Source of the DNA: Methanomicrobiales archaeon
Lineage (GTDB): Archaea; Halobacteriota; Methanomicrobia; Methanomicrobiales; Methanospirillaceae
Assembly: GCA_013415575.1 (NCBI GenBank)
Contig: JAAEES010000037.1
Coordinates: 1-8,502, forward strand
DNA: 8,502 bases
Direction of reading: 5' to 3'
Shown here: piece after piece, positions 1 through 6,373 of the stretch
Layout: each line of letters starts with the position of its first letter
Numbering within the stretch: the first letter of the stretch is position 1
The notes under the pieces: generated by a model
Told to the model about the DNA's origin: nothing
The model's input: the letters and a program-made list of their open reading frames with translations, nothing else
The model's database searches: none
Translations under genes and position numbers: made by a program

Positions 1-567
1 TATCAGGCTCAGGCTATGATCGAGGCGGGGACCATCACCACCCCGAAACCGGCAGAGAAGGAGATCGGTATCGGCTACCTGAACTCCGATCATCACGCAG
101 CGCTCTTCGTTGCGGTGAAGAACTGGCAATACTTCAACGACAACTACGGGATTGCCCTGAAACCGGTGGACGGGACACAGTCCCGGCCCGAGAAGGCAGA
201 GCTTATCGTCAACGGCCAGAAGATTGCCGATGTCCGGCTCATTCCGGGTGATGCAGGCCCGCAGCTGATGCAACTGGCCTCAACAGAAGCAATCCAGTTC
301 GCCTATGTCGGAAACCCCCCGGCTATCGCAGCGGTTGACAAAGGAACCCCGATCAAGATTCTCCTGGCAATAAATACCGAAGGCTCCGGTGTGGTCGTTT
401 CCAATGAGTCCCCGGCAACAGACTGGGAGAGTTTCGTGGACTGGGCCGAGATCCGTTCGGCGGCCGGAAAACCATTGGTCATTGCCGCACCCGGTAAGGG
501 ATCCATCCAGGATGTCATGATCCGGTACTCCCTTGAGTGGAGTGGTTTATCAGTCAGTGAAGGATAA
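1..567 (+). CDS. ABC transporter solute-binding protein, nitrate/sulfonate/taurine type, 5'-partial and C-terminally short
   Basis: This is the extracytoplasmic solute-binding component of an ABC importer of the NMT1/SsuA/TauA-like class; the substrate cannot be told from sequence. Counting from the ATG at 16, residues 18-31 (GIGYLNSDHHAALF) resemble the first strand and helix of the binding lobe, residues 96-107 (AYVGNPPAIAAV) the next conserved segment, and residues 155-171 (VIAAPGKGSIQDVMIRY) the start of the second lobe. The protein then ends at residue 183, where relatives continue for well over 100 residues. The frame is open to base 1 (YQAQA precedes the ATG), so the ATG at 16 is probably internal. 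The residues before GIGYL look like the last helix and linker of a preceding domain, which would fit a tandem binding protein, but that is inference. The permease follows 12 bases after the stop. It may be a decayed gene. Confidence 0.6.
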   Translation, partial: YQAQAMIEAGTITTPKPAEKEIGIGYLNSDHHAALFVAVKNWQYFNDNYGIALKPVDGTQSRPEKAELIVNGQKIADVRLIPGDAGPQLMQLASTEAIQFAYVGNPPAIAAVDKGTPIKILLAINTEGSGVVVSNESPATDWESFVDWAEIRSAAGKPLVIAAPGKGSIQDVMIRYSLEWSGLSVSEG

Positions 568-579
568 CGTATAGGAAGC

Positions 580-1347
580 ATGAGGAGCCCCGTTCCCCTC
601 CTCCTCCCTGTCCTTCTCATTGTGGGATGGGAGGTTGCGGCATATATTATCGACAACCCCTTCATCCTCCCCTCACTTACAACCGTAATTCCCATCCTCC
701 TCCACCCATTCTCTGCAGAATATACACTCGGCACCGGCAGCCTGATGGACAATGCGGCGGTGAGCCTGTTCCGGGTGGCATCAGGGTTCGCCCTTGCCGC
801 AGTGATCGCCATTCCGCTCGGAATCGGGATGGGCAGGTCTCTGTTCCTGAATGATTTTCTGGACGCCACCATCGAGCTCCTCCGCCCTATTCCCCCGCTC
901 GCCTGGGTCCCCCTTGCCCTGGCATGGTTTAAAATCGGATTCGTCTCGATTGTGTTCATCATTTTTATCGGAGCGTTCTTCCCCATCCTCCTGAATACCA
1001 TCGACGGGGTCAAATCGATCAAGCGGACCTGGGTGGAGGTAGCCGGAACACTCGGTGCACGGGAGACGCAGGTCCTTGGAAAGGTCATCCTCCCCGGCGC
1101 TTCCCCGACCATCTGGACCGGACTCCGTGTCGGGTTCGGGATAGCCTGGATGTGCGTGGTGGCCGCGGAGTGGCTGCCGGGGATCACCCGGGGGCTCGGG
1201 TACCTCATCCTCTACGCCTACAACTTCGGCCAGACCAATGTTATCATCGCCGGCATGGTGGTGATCGGGGTCATCGGGATCCTGATCGACCAGGTATTCA
1301 AAGCCGGGGAGCGCAGGTGGTTCTCGTGGAGGTCGCTTGATCGATGA
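580..1347 (+). CDS. ABC transporter permease, SsuC/TauC/NrtB type
   Basis: This 255-residue protein is the inner-membrane channel subunit of a nitrate/sulfonate/taurine-type ABC importer. Hydrophobic segments suggest about six membrane helices, near residues 5-24, 62-84, 104-118, 121-141, 184-199 and 220-240. Residues 102-120 contain the RPIPPLAWVPLALAWFKIG segment characteristic of this permease group. The EAA loop that docks on the ATPase is at about 153-176 (EVAGTLGA... ending ILPGASP). The length is normal for the family, and the protein looks intact, unlike the binding protein before it. A weak ribosome-binding sequence (AGGAAG, 573-578) sits very close to the ATG. The 3' end reaches to within 31 bases of the likely ATPase start, or overlaps it by 11 bases if the TTG at 1337 is used. 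The substrate is unknown. Confidence 0.92.
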   Translation: MRSPVPLLLPVLLIVGWEVAAYIIDNPFILPSLTTVIPILLHPFSAEYTLGTGSLMDNAAVSLFRVASGFALAAVIAIPLGIGMGRSLFLNDFLDATIELLRPIPPLAWVPLALAWFKIGFVSIVFIIFIGAFFPILLNTIDGVKSIKRTWVEVAGTLGARETQVLGKVILPGASPTIWTGLRVGFGIAWMCVVAAEWLPGITRGLGYLILYAYNFGQTNVIIAGMVVIGVIGILIDQVFKAGERRWFSWRSLDR

Positions 1348-1378
1348 GGTCACACCAGAACAACGGGGTGCTGGAAGG

Positions 1379-2167
1379 ATGACGCTGACCATCCGGCACC
1401 TCACCAAGGAATTCCCGGTTCCGGGCAAGGAGAATATCACTGCCCTCTCGGATATCAACCTGAAAGTTGGGAACAAGGAATTCGTCTCCGTGCTCGGCCC
1501 TTCCGGGTGCGGAAAGACCACGCTCCTTCGCATCATTGCCGGGCTCGATTCCACCACGTTCGGTACTATCGAACTGGACGGAGAGATCATCGACAGCCCG
1601 AGCCCCCAGATGGTAATGATATTCCAGGAGTACTCGCTCTATCCATGGAGGACGGTGAGGGACAACGTTACCTTCGGGCTCGAAGTGGAGGGCATGAAGA
1701 AACCGCAGGCCCGTGAAGTGGCCCTGAACTACCTTCACCTTGTCGGACTCGATGAATTTGCGGAACGGTATCCCTATGAACTCTCCGGAGGAATGCGCCA
1801 AAGGGTGGCTGTTGCCAGGGCGCTTGCTATCGAACCGCAGATCCTGCTGATGGATGAGCCGTTCGGGGCGCTCGATGCCCAGACCCGGAACAAGCTCCAG
1901 AAAGAGCTCCTTGAGATATGGGAGCAGACCCGGAAGACCATCCTCTTCGTGACCCACAGCGTGGATGAAGCCGTCTACCTCTCGGACCGGATCGTGGTCC
2001 TGACGCCCCGCCCGGGGCGAATCCGGGATATCATTGTGAGCCCACTCCCGAGACCGCGTGACAGGACAAGCCCGGAATTCGCGCGAATCCGGAGGTATGT
2101 CCTCGATCTCATTGACGAAAGCGGGAAAGCAAAGGAAGGTTTAAGAGGGCAAACCTCAACTTTATAA
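1379..2167 (+). CDS. ABC transporter ATP-binding protein, SsuB/TauB/NrtD type
   Basis: This is the cytoplasmic ATPase that drives the importer formed with the preceding permease. Counting from the ATG at 1379 (262 residues), it has Walker A at 40-48 (GPSGCGKTT), the Q-loop at 79-82 (MIFQ), the ABC signature at 134-142 (LSGGMRQRV), Walker B with the catalytic glutamate at 154-159 (ILLMDE), the D-loop at 162-165 (GALD) and the switch histidine at 192. All catalytic elements are intact. The frame also allows a TTG start at 1337 with a GGAGGT 3 bases ahead, adding 14 residues (starting MIDEVTPEQ) and overlapping the permease stop. I prefer the ATG because family similarity begins at MTLTIRHLTKEF, although its SD-like GGAAGG abuts the ATG. 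The TAA stop lies within a candidate TATA box for the next gene. Confidence 0.92.
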   Translation: MTLTIRHLTKEFPVPGKENITALSDINLKVGNKEFVSVLGPSGCGKTTLLRIIAGLDSTTFGTIELDGEIIDSPSPQMVMIFQEYSLYPWRTVRDNVTFGLEVEGMKKPQAREVALNYLHLVGLDEFAERYPYELSGGMRQRVAVARALAIEPQILLMDEPFGALDAQTRNKLQKELLEIWEQTRKTILFVTHSVDEAVYLSDRIVVLTPRPGRIRDIIVSPLPRPRDRTSPEFARIRRYVLDLIDESGKAKEGLRGQTSTL

Positions 2168-2168
2168 A
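2161..2168 (+). promoter_or_regulatory. Candidate TATA box for the L10e gene
   Basis: The sequence TTTATAAA is a good match to an archaeal TATA box and stands out in GC-rich surroundings. If it occupies about -32 to -25, transcription would begin near 2193, giving a leader of about 6 bases before the ATG at 2199. This agrees with the absence of any Shine-Dalgarno sequence there. The TAA stop codon of the upstream ATPase gene (2165-2167) is inside the box. No start-site data are available, so this rests on motif and spacing. Confidence 0.6.
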
Positions 2169-2198
2169 GAACCGAGACCGCGACGGAGTTGTTGGGTT

Positions 2199-2741
2199 AT
2201 GGTACGAAAACCAGGTAAAATGTATAGGAATGTTTCAAAGCGGGCCTATACAAGACGGGAATATATGGGCGGTATCCCAGGGAGCAAGATCGTCCAGTTC
2301 GATATGGGGAACCTCTCGCAGGAATTTCCTGTCGAGGTGAACCTGATTGTTGAAGAGACCTGCCAGATACGGCACACGGCACTTGAAGCCGCCCGTATCA
2401 GCATCAACCGGAAACTGCTGAAGGAGATCGGCCGGATGAACTTCCACCTGAAACTCCGCGTCTTCCCCCACCATGTCCTGCGGGAGAACAAGCAGGCAAC
2501 CGGTGCAGGGGCAGACCGTGTTTCCGAGGGGATGCGGCTTGCCTTCGGGAAGGCGGTCGGGACAGCTGCACGGGTCGAGAGCGGCCAGATCATCTACACC
2601 ACCTATACCACCCCCCAGTACGTGGACAAGGCAAAGGTGGCCATGAAGGCCGGTGGGCACAAACTCCCCTCTCCTTCCTATATCACCATCGTGGAAAAGG
2701 CAGTCCCCGCTACACCCGTGACCGAATCTGCACCGAACTAA
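2199..2741 (+). CDS. rpl10e: 50S ribosomal protein L10e (L16 family)
   Basis: This 180-residue protein is the archaeal large-subunit protein equivalent to eukaryotic L10/uL16 and bacterial L16, which sits near the tRNA-binding and GTPase-centre region of the 50S subunit. The N-terminus (MVRKPGKMYRNVSKRAYTRR, residues 1-20) is the hallmark of the family, followed by MGGIPGSKIVQFDMGN at about 23-38. Residues 87-107 carry the conserved FPHHVLRENKQATGAGADRVS block. The C-terminal tail (about 168-180, rich in A, P, T and V) extends a little past the conserved core. The gene has its own probable TATA box and an almost leaderless start, so it is likely transcribed independently of the ABC operon. 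The next gene begins 41 bases later. Confidence 0.97.
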   Translation: MVRKPGKMYRNVSKRAYTRREYMGGIPGSKIVQFDMGNLSQEFPVEVNLIVEETCQIRHTALEAARISINRKLLKEIGRMNFHLKLRVFPHHVLRENKQATGAGADRVSEGMRLAFGKAVGTAARVESGQIIYTTYTTPQYVDKAKVAMKAGGHKLPSPSYITIVEKAVPATPVTESAPN

Positions 2742-2757
2742 ACACTCCCCGAACCTC

Positions 2758-2765
2758 TTTTTATT
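2758..2765 (+). promoter_or_regulatory. T-rich element: possible terminator of rpl10e and/or TATA-like promoter of the fumarase-kor-suc cluster
   Basis: The only gap before the metabolic cluster (2742-2782) contains TTTTTATT at 2758-2765. A short T-run directly after a stop codon is typical of archaeal intrinsic termination. The same bases also resemble a weak TATA box: if at about -32 to -25, transcription would begin near 2790, close to the ATGs at 2783 and 2789. Both roles could hold together. No strong BRE is evident and no alternative promoter is visible in the 41-base gap. Confidence 0.4.
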
Positions 2766-2782
2766 CCGGCGGACAACACCGG

Positions 2783-3658
2783 ATGGAAATGATTATAGAG
2801 TTCATTTCCTCACTCCTACTGATGCTTATCCCGGCTGGAAAGGAATTTTCTGCGGCGGTCTCATATGCGACATGCCAGGCAATCCGGGAAGCGGAGATAC
2901 GGCTTCCTCCCGATGTCATTGCTGCGATCCGGAACGCTGCTGCGAAAGAATCCAGTGACATCGCACGTCAGGAGCTCGGGCACATCCTTGAGAATATCGG
3001 CCTTGCCGAACGCCTGGGCGTACCGATCTGCCAGGACACCGGCGTCCCGGTGGTGTACCTGACCGTCCCCCCTGAAGTCCCGGTCACCCGCGACCTCCTG
3101 GAAGCTGTTGCAGAAGGCGTCAGGACGGCGACCCGGATGATCCCGCTCCGGCCTAATGTCGTACTCCCGCTGGAACGGGCCAATTCCGGCGATAATACCG
3201 GACCGGGGATGCCGGCAATCCACATTCGTCCCGGCGAACGCATGGAGATTACCGTTCTCCCAAAGGGGGCAGGGGCGGAGAACATGTCGCGTCTGGCCAT
3301 GCTCCTTCCCACGGAACAGGACCGGATTCCCCGCTTCGTTGCAGAGACCATGCTGATTGCCGGTGGGAGACCCTGTCCTCCGGTCGTGCTGGGAGTCGGT
3401 ATCGGAGGTACGTTCGATGGCGTGGCAGCCCTGGCAAAGGAAGCACTCCTCGAACCGATCGACAGCATGGACCCGTTCGAACAGGAACTCTGTGATGCGG
3501 TGAACGCCCTCGGAATTGGTCCGATGGGTCTAGGGGGGAAGACAACCGCACTCGCAGTTAAAGTGAAAACAGCGTCATGCCACACCGCCTCGCTGCCGGT
3601 TGCCGTGAATGTCCAGTGCTGGGCGGCCAGGAGAGCAACACGGGAGGTCATCTGGTGA
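2783..3658 (+). CDS. fumA: Fumarate hydratase, class I, alpha subunit (N-terminal-type domain)
   Basis: This is the alpha subunit of the iron-sulfur-dependent fumarase, which interconverts malate and fumarate in the cytoplasm. From the ATG at 2783 it is 291 residues. The three cysteines expected to hold the catalytic [4Fe-4S] cluster are visible: C83 in PICQDTGVP, C198 in GGRPCPPVVLGVG and C266 in TASCHTASLP. Other family segments are ERANSGDNTGPGMP at 131-144, KGAGAENMSR at 161-170 and GIGPMGLGGKTTALAV at 244-259. The start is uncertain: ATGs at 2783, 2789 and 2822 are in frame, none has a ribosome-binding site, and the first 20 residues (hydrophobic, MEMIIEFISSLLLMLIP) lie ahead of the recognisable homology. 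The related L-tartrate dehydratase is a less likely alternative, given the TCA-cycle neighbours. It overlaps the beta subunit gene by 4 bases. Confidence 0.93.
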   Translation: MEMIIEFISSLLLMLIPAGKEFSAAVSYATCQAIREAEIRLPPDVIAAIRNAAAKESSDIARQELGHILENIGLAERLGVPICQDTGVPVVYLTVPPEVPVTRDLLEAVAEGVRTATRMIPLRPNVVLPLERANSGDNTGPGMPAIHIRPGERMEITVLPKGAGAENMSRLAMLLPTEQDRIPRFVAETMLIAGGRPCPPVVLGVGIGGTFDGVAALAKEALLEPIDSMDPFEQELCDAVNALGIGPMGLGGKTTALAVKVKTASCHTASLPVAVNVQCWAARRATREVIW

Positions 3659-4203
3659 GTCCCATTCATTTGAGAACCCCTCTCTCCCGTGAGGTACTGG
3701 ATCTCCGGGCTGGTGATCAGGTGACCCTTTCGGGAATCGTCTACACCGCCAGGGATGAAGCCCATCTGCGGATGATGGAAGACGGCATACCGTTTGACCC
3801 GGAAGGTGCTGCCATCTACCACTGTGGACCGGTCATCAGCGGGTCCCGCATCCTCGCCGCAGGGCCGACAACGTCCGCCCGGCTGAACAGGCTGACCGGA
3901 TTTCTTCTCAATGCCGGAGTCCGTGCCCTCATCGGTAAAGGAGGCATGAGCACCCAGGTGGTTGACCAGCTGAGAGGGCAGGGGGTGTACCTCGCCCTGA
4001 CCGGCGGCTGCGCTGTCCTTGCCGCATCCCGGATGACACTCAGGGGAGTATACTACGAAGACCTGGGAATGGCTGAGGCGATCTGGATTGTCGAACTTGA
4101 CCGCCTCCCCCTGGTGGTGGGGATCGATTCTCAGGGAGGAGACCTCTTCGGAGCAATCGCGCGGGAGGCAAAATTACAATTCGACAGACGATACACCATA
4201 TAG
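3655..4203 (+). CDS. fumB: Fumarate hydratase, class I, beta subunit (C-terminal-type domain)
   Basis: This is the partner of the preceding alpha subunit, corresponding to the C-terminal domain of single-chain class I fumarases. The 182-residue reading uses GTG at 3655, which overlaps the alpha stop (GTGA) and has a strong GGGAGGT at 3642-3648, 6 bases away. The frame is open further up to an ATG at 3577, but that would overlap fumA by 82 bases with unrelated residues, so it is rejected. Family landmarks are the start VSPIHLRTPLSREVL, GIVYTARDEAHLRM at 27-40, GPTTSARL at 70-77, GKGGM at 94-98 and GGCAVLAA at 117-124. Together with alpha it catalyses malate/fumarate interconversion. The name fumB is used here for the beta subunit, not for the E. 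coli isozyme FumB. Confidence 0.93.
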   Translation: MSPIHLRTPLSREVLDLRAGDQVTLSGIVYTARDEAHLRMMEDGIPFDPEGAAIYHCGPVISGSRILAAGPTTSARLNRLTGFLLNAGVRALIGKGGMSTQVVDQLRGQGVYLALTGGCAVLAASRMTLRGVYYEDLGMAEAIWIVELDRLPLVVGIDSQGGDLFGAIAREAKLQFDRRYTI

Positions 4204-4218
4204 ATACAGGACCATCCC

Positions 4219-4491
4219 ATGAGACTGGTAATCGATGAAAGCCGGTGCAAAGGCTGCAACCTCTGCACGCTGGTCTGCCCCTACCGGATCTTTCGACCCG
4301 GCACCACGGCTAACAGGCGGGGAGTAATTGTTCCCGAGCTTGACCGTCCCGAGCGGTGCGCAAACTGCCGGCTGCAGCACCTGTACGGGCGGAGACTCTG
4401 CGGGGTCTGCCAGATGATCTGCCCTGACCAGGCAATAACCTGGGAGGAAGAGGGGCCCTGTGAGCCCGTGAAGGTGGCGATTGAATATTGA
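4219..4491 (+). CDS. korD: 2-oxoglutarate:ferredoxin oxidoreductase, delta subunit (ferredoxin-like)
   Basis: This 90-residue ferredoxin-like subunit passes electrons between ferredoxin and the catalytic KorAB core. The first cluster motif is canonical, with cysteines at 10, 13, 16 and 20 (CKGCNLCTLVCP). The second is unusual: cysteines at 47 and 50 (CANC) are separated by ten residues from C61, C64 and C68 (CGVCQMICP). Canonical ferredoxins have CxxCxxCxxxCP without this loop, so there is an insertion of about 8 to 11 residues and at least one extra cysteine. A further cysteine is at 81. Two [4Fe-4S] clusters remain possible. The ATG at 4219 is supported by AGGA at 4208-4211, 7 bases ahead. 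It lies 15 bases after fumB, the only gap in the cluster, and overlaps korA by 4 bases. Confidence 0.92.
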   Translation: MRLVIDESRCKGCNLCTLVCPYRIFRPGTTANRRGVIVPELDRPERCANCRLQHLYGRRLCGVCQMICPDQAITWEEEGPCEPVKVAIEY

Positions 4492-5588
4492 GCCGCATTG
4501 AATTCATGCAGGGGAACACCGCCTGTGCCGAGGGGGCGCTCGCTGCAGGTTGCCGGTTCTTCGGCGGGTACCCGATCACGCCCTCCACTGAGGTCGCCGA
4601 GCATATGGCGCTGAAGCTCCCGAAGACAGGGGGGGTCTTCATCCAGATGGAGGATGAGATCGCCAGCATTGCTGCGGTCATCGGCGCCTCCTGGACCGGA
4701 ATGCGGGCAATGACTGCCACGAGCGGACCCGGATTCTCGCTGATGATGGAGAACCTCGGCTTTGCAGTCATGACCGAGACTCCCTGCGTCGTGGTGAATA
4801 TCCAGCGGGGAGGTCCGTCCACCGGGCAGCCGACCATGGCTGCGCAGGGCGACATGCTCCAGTGCCGGTTCGGATCTCACGGCGATTACAGTGCAATCGC
4901 CCTCTCCCCTGCCAGTGTCCAGGAGATGTACGACCTCACCGCAGAAGCCTTCAACCTTGCCGATCGTTTCAGGATCCCGGTCTTTGTCATGGCCGACGAG
5001 ATCATAGGGCATATGCGGGAGAAGCTGGTGGTTCCGGACACAGTCCTCCGTGTGGATCGTAAACCGCTTCAAAAAGGAAACCTCCCGTTCAGGGCTGATG
5101 ACGACCTGGTTCCGGGTTTTCCGACATTTGGAAAAGGGTACGGCGTGCACGTGACCGGCCTCACTCACGATGAACGGGGATACCCCTGTGCAACGAGCCC
5201 TTCTGTTCATGAAGATCTGGTGAAGCGTCTGGTGGACAAGGTGGAATCTGCCAGGGATGCCATCGCTTCCTGTGACATCGTCAACCCCGAAGCACAGGTC
5301 GTGTTCATATCCTATGGAGCCCCGTCACGGGCGGTCCAGCAGGTTCTCCATGATACCCGCCGCGATGATGTCGGCCATCTCCGGCTGAAACTGGTCTGGC
5401 CGTTCGCCGAGTCCCTGCTGTCCCGGTTCCCCGATGCCGAGACCTTCATCATTCCGGAGCTGAACCTTGGACAGATATCCCGCGAGATTGAGCGGCATAC
5501 CGACCGTACGGTCATCCCGGTTCCGAAACTCGGCGGGGCTCTCCATGATCCATCTGATCTTGCCGGCCTCCTGGAGGAAGTTGCGTGA
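4488..5588 (+). CDS. korA: 2-oxoglutarate:ferredoxin oxidoreductase, alpha subunit
   Basis: This is the large subunit of the enzyme that reductively carboxylates succinyl-CoA to 2-oxoglutarate with reduced ferredoxin, or runs the reverse oxidation. It carries the pyrimidine-binding part of the thiamine diphosphate site. Visible motifs are MQGNTACAEGALAAGC at 7-22, GGYPITPSTEVAEHM at 26-40, MEDEIASIAAVIGASW at 54-69, ATSGPGFSLMMENLG at 77-91 and QRGGPSTGQPT at 106-116. The C-terminal half (from about 265) fits the second transketolase-like domain. The chosen start is TTG at 4488, sharing TTGA with the korD stop and preceded by GGTGG at 4473-4477. It gives the usual MxxIEFMQGN N-terminus; an ATG at 4506 would drop six residues. 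The YPITPST form and subunit order D-A-B-C favour 2-oxoglutarate over pyruvate. Confidence 0.94.
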   Translation: MSRIEFMQGNTACAEGALAAGCRFFGGYPITPSTEVAEHMALKLPKTGGVFIQMEDEIASIAAVIGASWTGMRAMTATSGPGFSLMMENLGFAVMTETPCVVVNIQRGGPSTGQPTMAAQGDMLQCRFGSHGDYSAIALSPASVQEMYDLTAEAFNLADRFRIPVFVMADEIIGHMREKLVVPDTVLRVDRKPLQKGNLPFRADDDLVPGFPTFGKGYGVHVTGLTHDERGYPCATSPSVHEDLVKRLVDKVESARDAIASCDIVNPEAQVVFISYGAPSRAVQQVLHDTRRDDVGHLRLKLVWPFAESLLSRFPDAETFIIPELNLGQISREIERHTDRTVIPVPKLGGALHDPSDLAGLLEEVA

Positions 5589-6373
5589 CCTATGAAGACT
5601 GGTTCCGGGAGGACCGGCTCCCCCACATCTACTGCGTCGGATGCGGCAACGGGACGGTAATCAACTGCACGCTTTCCGCCGTTGACCAGATGGGATGGAA
5701 CAAGGAAGAGACCGTTTTCGTCTCGGGAATCGGTTGTTCCTCCCGTGCACCGGGATACATCGTCACCGATTCCCTGCATACCACACATGGCAGGGCGATT
5801 GCCTTTGCAACCGGGATCAAGATGGCAAACCCCGATCTCAAAGTGATCGTCTTCACCGGGGATGGGGATCTCGCCGCAATCGGAGGAAACCACTTTATCC
5901 ACGGCTGCCGGCGCAATATCGATCTCACCGTGGTATGCATGAACAATATGATCTACGGCATGACCGGAGGTCAGGGAAGCCCCACCACTCCTCCGGGGGC
6001 TCTCTCGACCACTACCCCGTACGGTTCCCGGGAGGCGGCCTTTGACCTCTGTGGACTGGCAGCGGCCGCTGGAGCGAATTACGTGGCGAGGTATACTTCC
6101 TACCATGTCACGGAACTCACCCGTGCAGTCAGGGCCGGCCTGGAGAGCCCGGGATTCTCGTTCATCGAAGCCCTGGTCCAGTGCCCCACAAACTATGGCC
6201 GGAGAAACAAATTCCGGCAGGTCCTGGACCAGATCGAGTATTTCAAATCCCACGCCCTCCTGGTCCAGAAAGCGAATCGGATGCGTGAGGAGGGGAAGAA
6301 GATTCCTGACGATATGATCATCATCGGCGAACTGGCCCGGCGGAACCGCCCGGCACTGGGGGTCCGGAAATGA
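5585..6373 (+). CDS. korB: 2-oxoglutarate:ferredoxin oxidoreductase, beta subunit
   Basis: This 262-residue subunit binds the diphosphate of thiamine diphosphate and the catalytic [4Fe-4S] cluster. The four cysteines expected as cluster ligands are present: C17 and C20 in CVGCGNG, C51 in GIGCSSR and C200 in VQCPTNYG. The TPP/Mg motif is GDGDLAAIGGNHF at 92-104, ending with NN at 120-121 in CMNNMIYGMTGGQGSPT. HTTHGRAIAFATGIKMANP at 65-83 is also typical. The start is GTG at 5585, overlapping the korA stop (GTGA), with GGAGG at 5573-5577, 7 bases upstream. The catalytic site forms with KorA. Nothing suggests decay. Confidence 0.95.
   Translation: MTYEDWFREDRLPHIYCVGCGNGTVINCTLSAVDQMGWNKEETVFVSGIGCSSRAPGYIVTDSLHTTHGRAIAFATGIKMANPDLKVIVFTGDGDLAAIGGNHFIHGCRRNIDLTVVCMNNMIYGMTGGQGSPTTPPGALSTTTPYGSREAAFDLCGLAAAAGANYVARYTSYHVTELTRAVRAGLESPGFSFIEALVQCPTNYGRRNKFRQVLDQIEYFKSHALLVQKANRMREEGKKIPDDMIIIGELARRNRPALGVRK

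Noticed and set aside
2765..2783. Small inverted repeat TCCGG...CCGGA just before fumA
   Set aside because: The arms are only 5 bases with a 9-base loop, which is expected by chance in this GC-rich sequence; there is no T-run after it.
3577..3654. Upstream extension of fumB to the ATG at 3577
   Set aside because: It would overlap fumA by 82 bases, including the codons around its third cluster cysteine; the GTG at 3655 has a well-placed GGGAGGT and fits the family N-terminus.
2968..3822. Long minus-strand open frame (284 codons) opposite fumA and fumB
   Set aside because: It lies opposite two well-recognised genes, its translation has no familiar motif and is rich in Arg, Ser and Pro, as expected from the complement of GC-rich coding sequence.
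4196..4206. TATA-like CCATATAGATA before korD
   Set aside because: The spacing would place the transcription start beyond the korD ATG at 4219, and the bases are accounted for by the end of fumB; without transcript data it is not supported as a promoter.
4281..5210. Long minus-strand open frame (309 codons) opposite korD and korA
   Set aside because: It is antisense to conserved genes, shows no recognisable domain and has no promoter or ribosome-binding site; it is a shadow frame.
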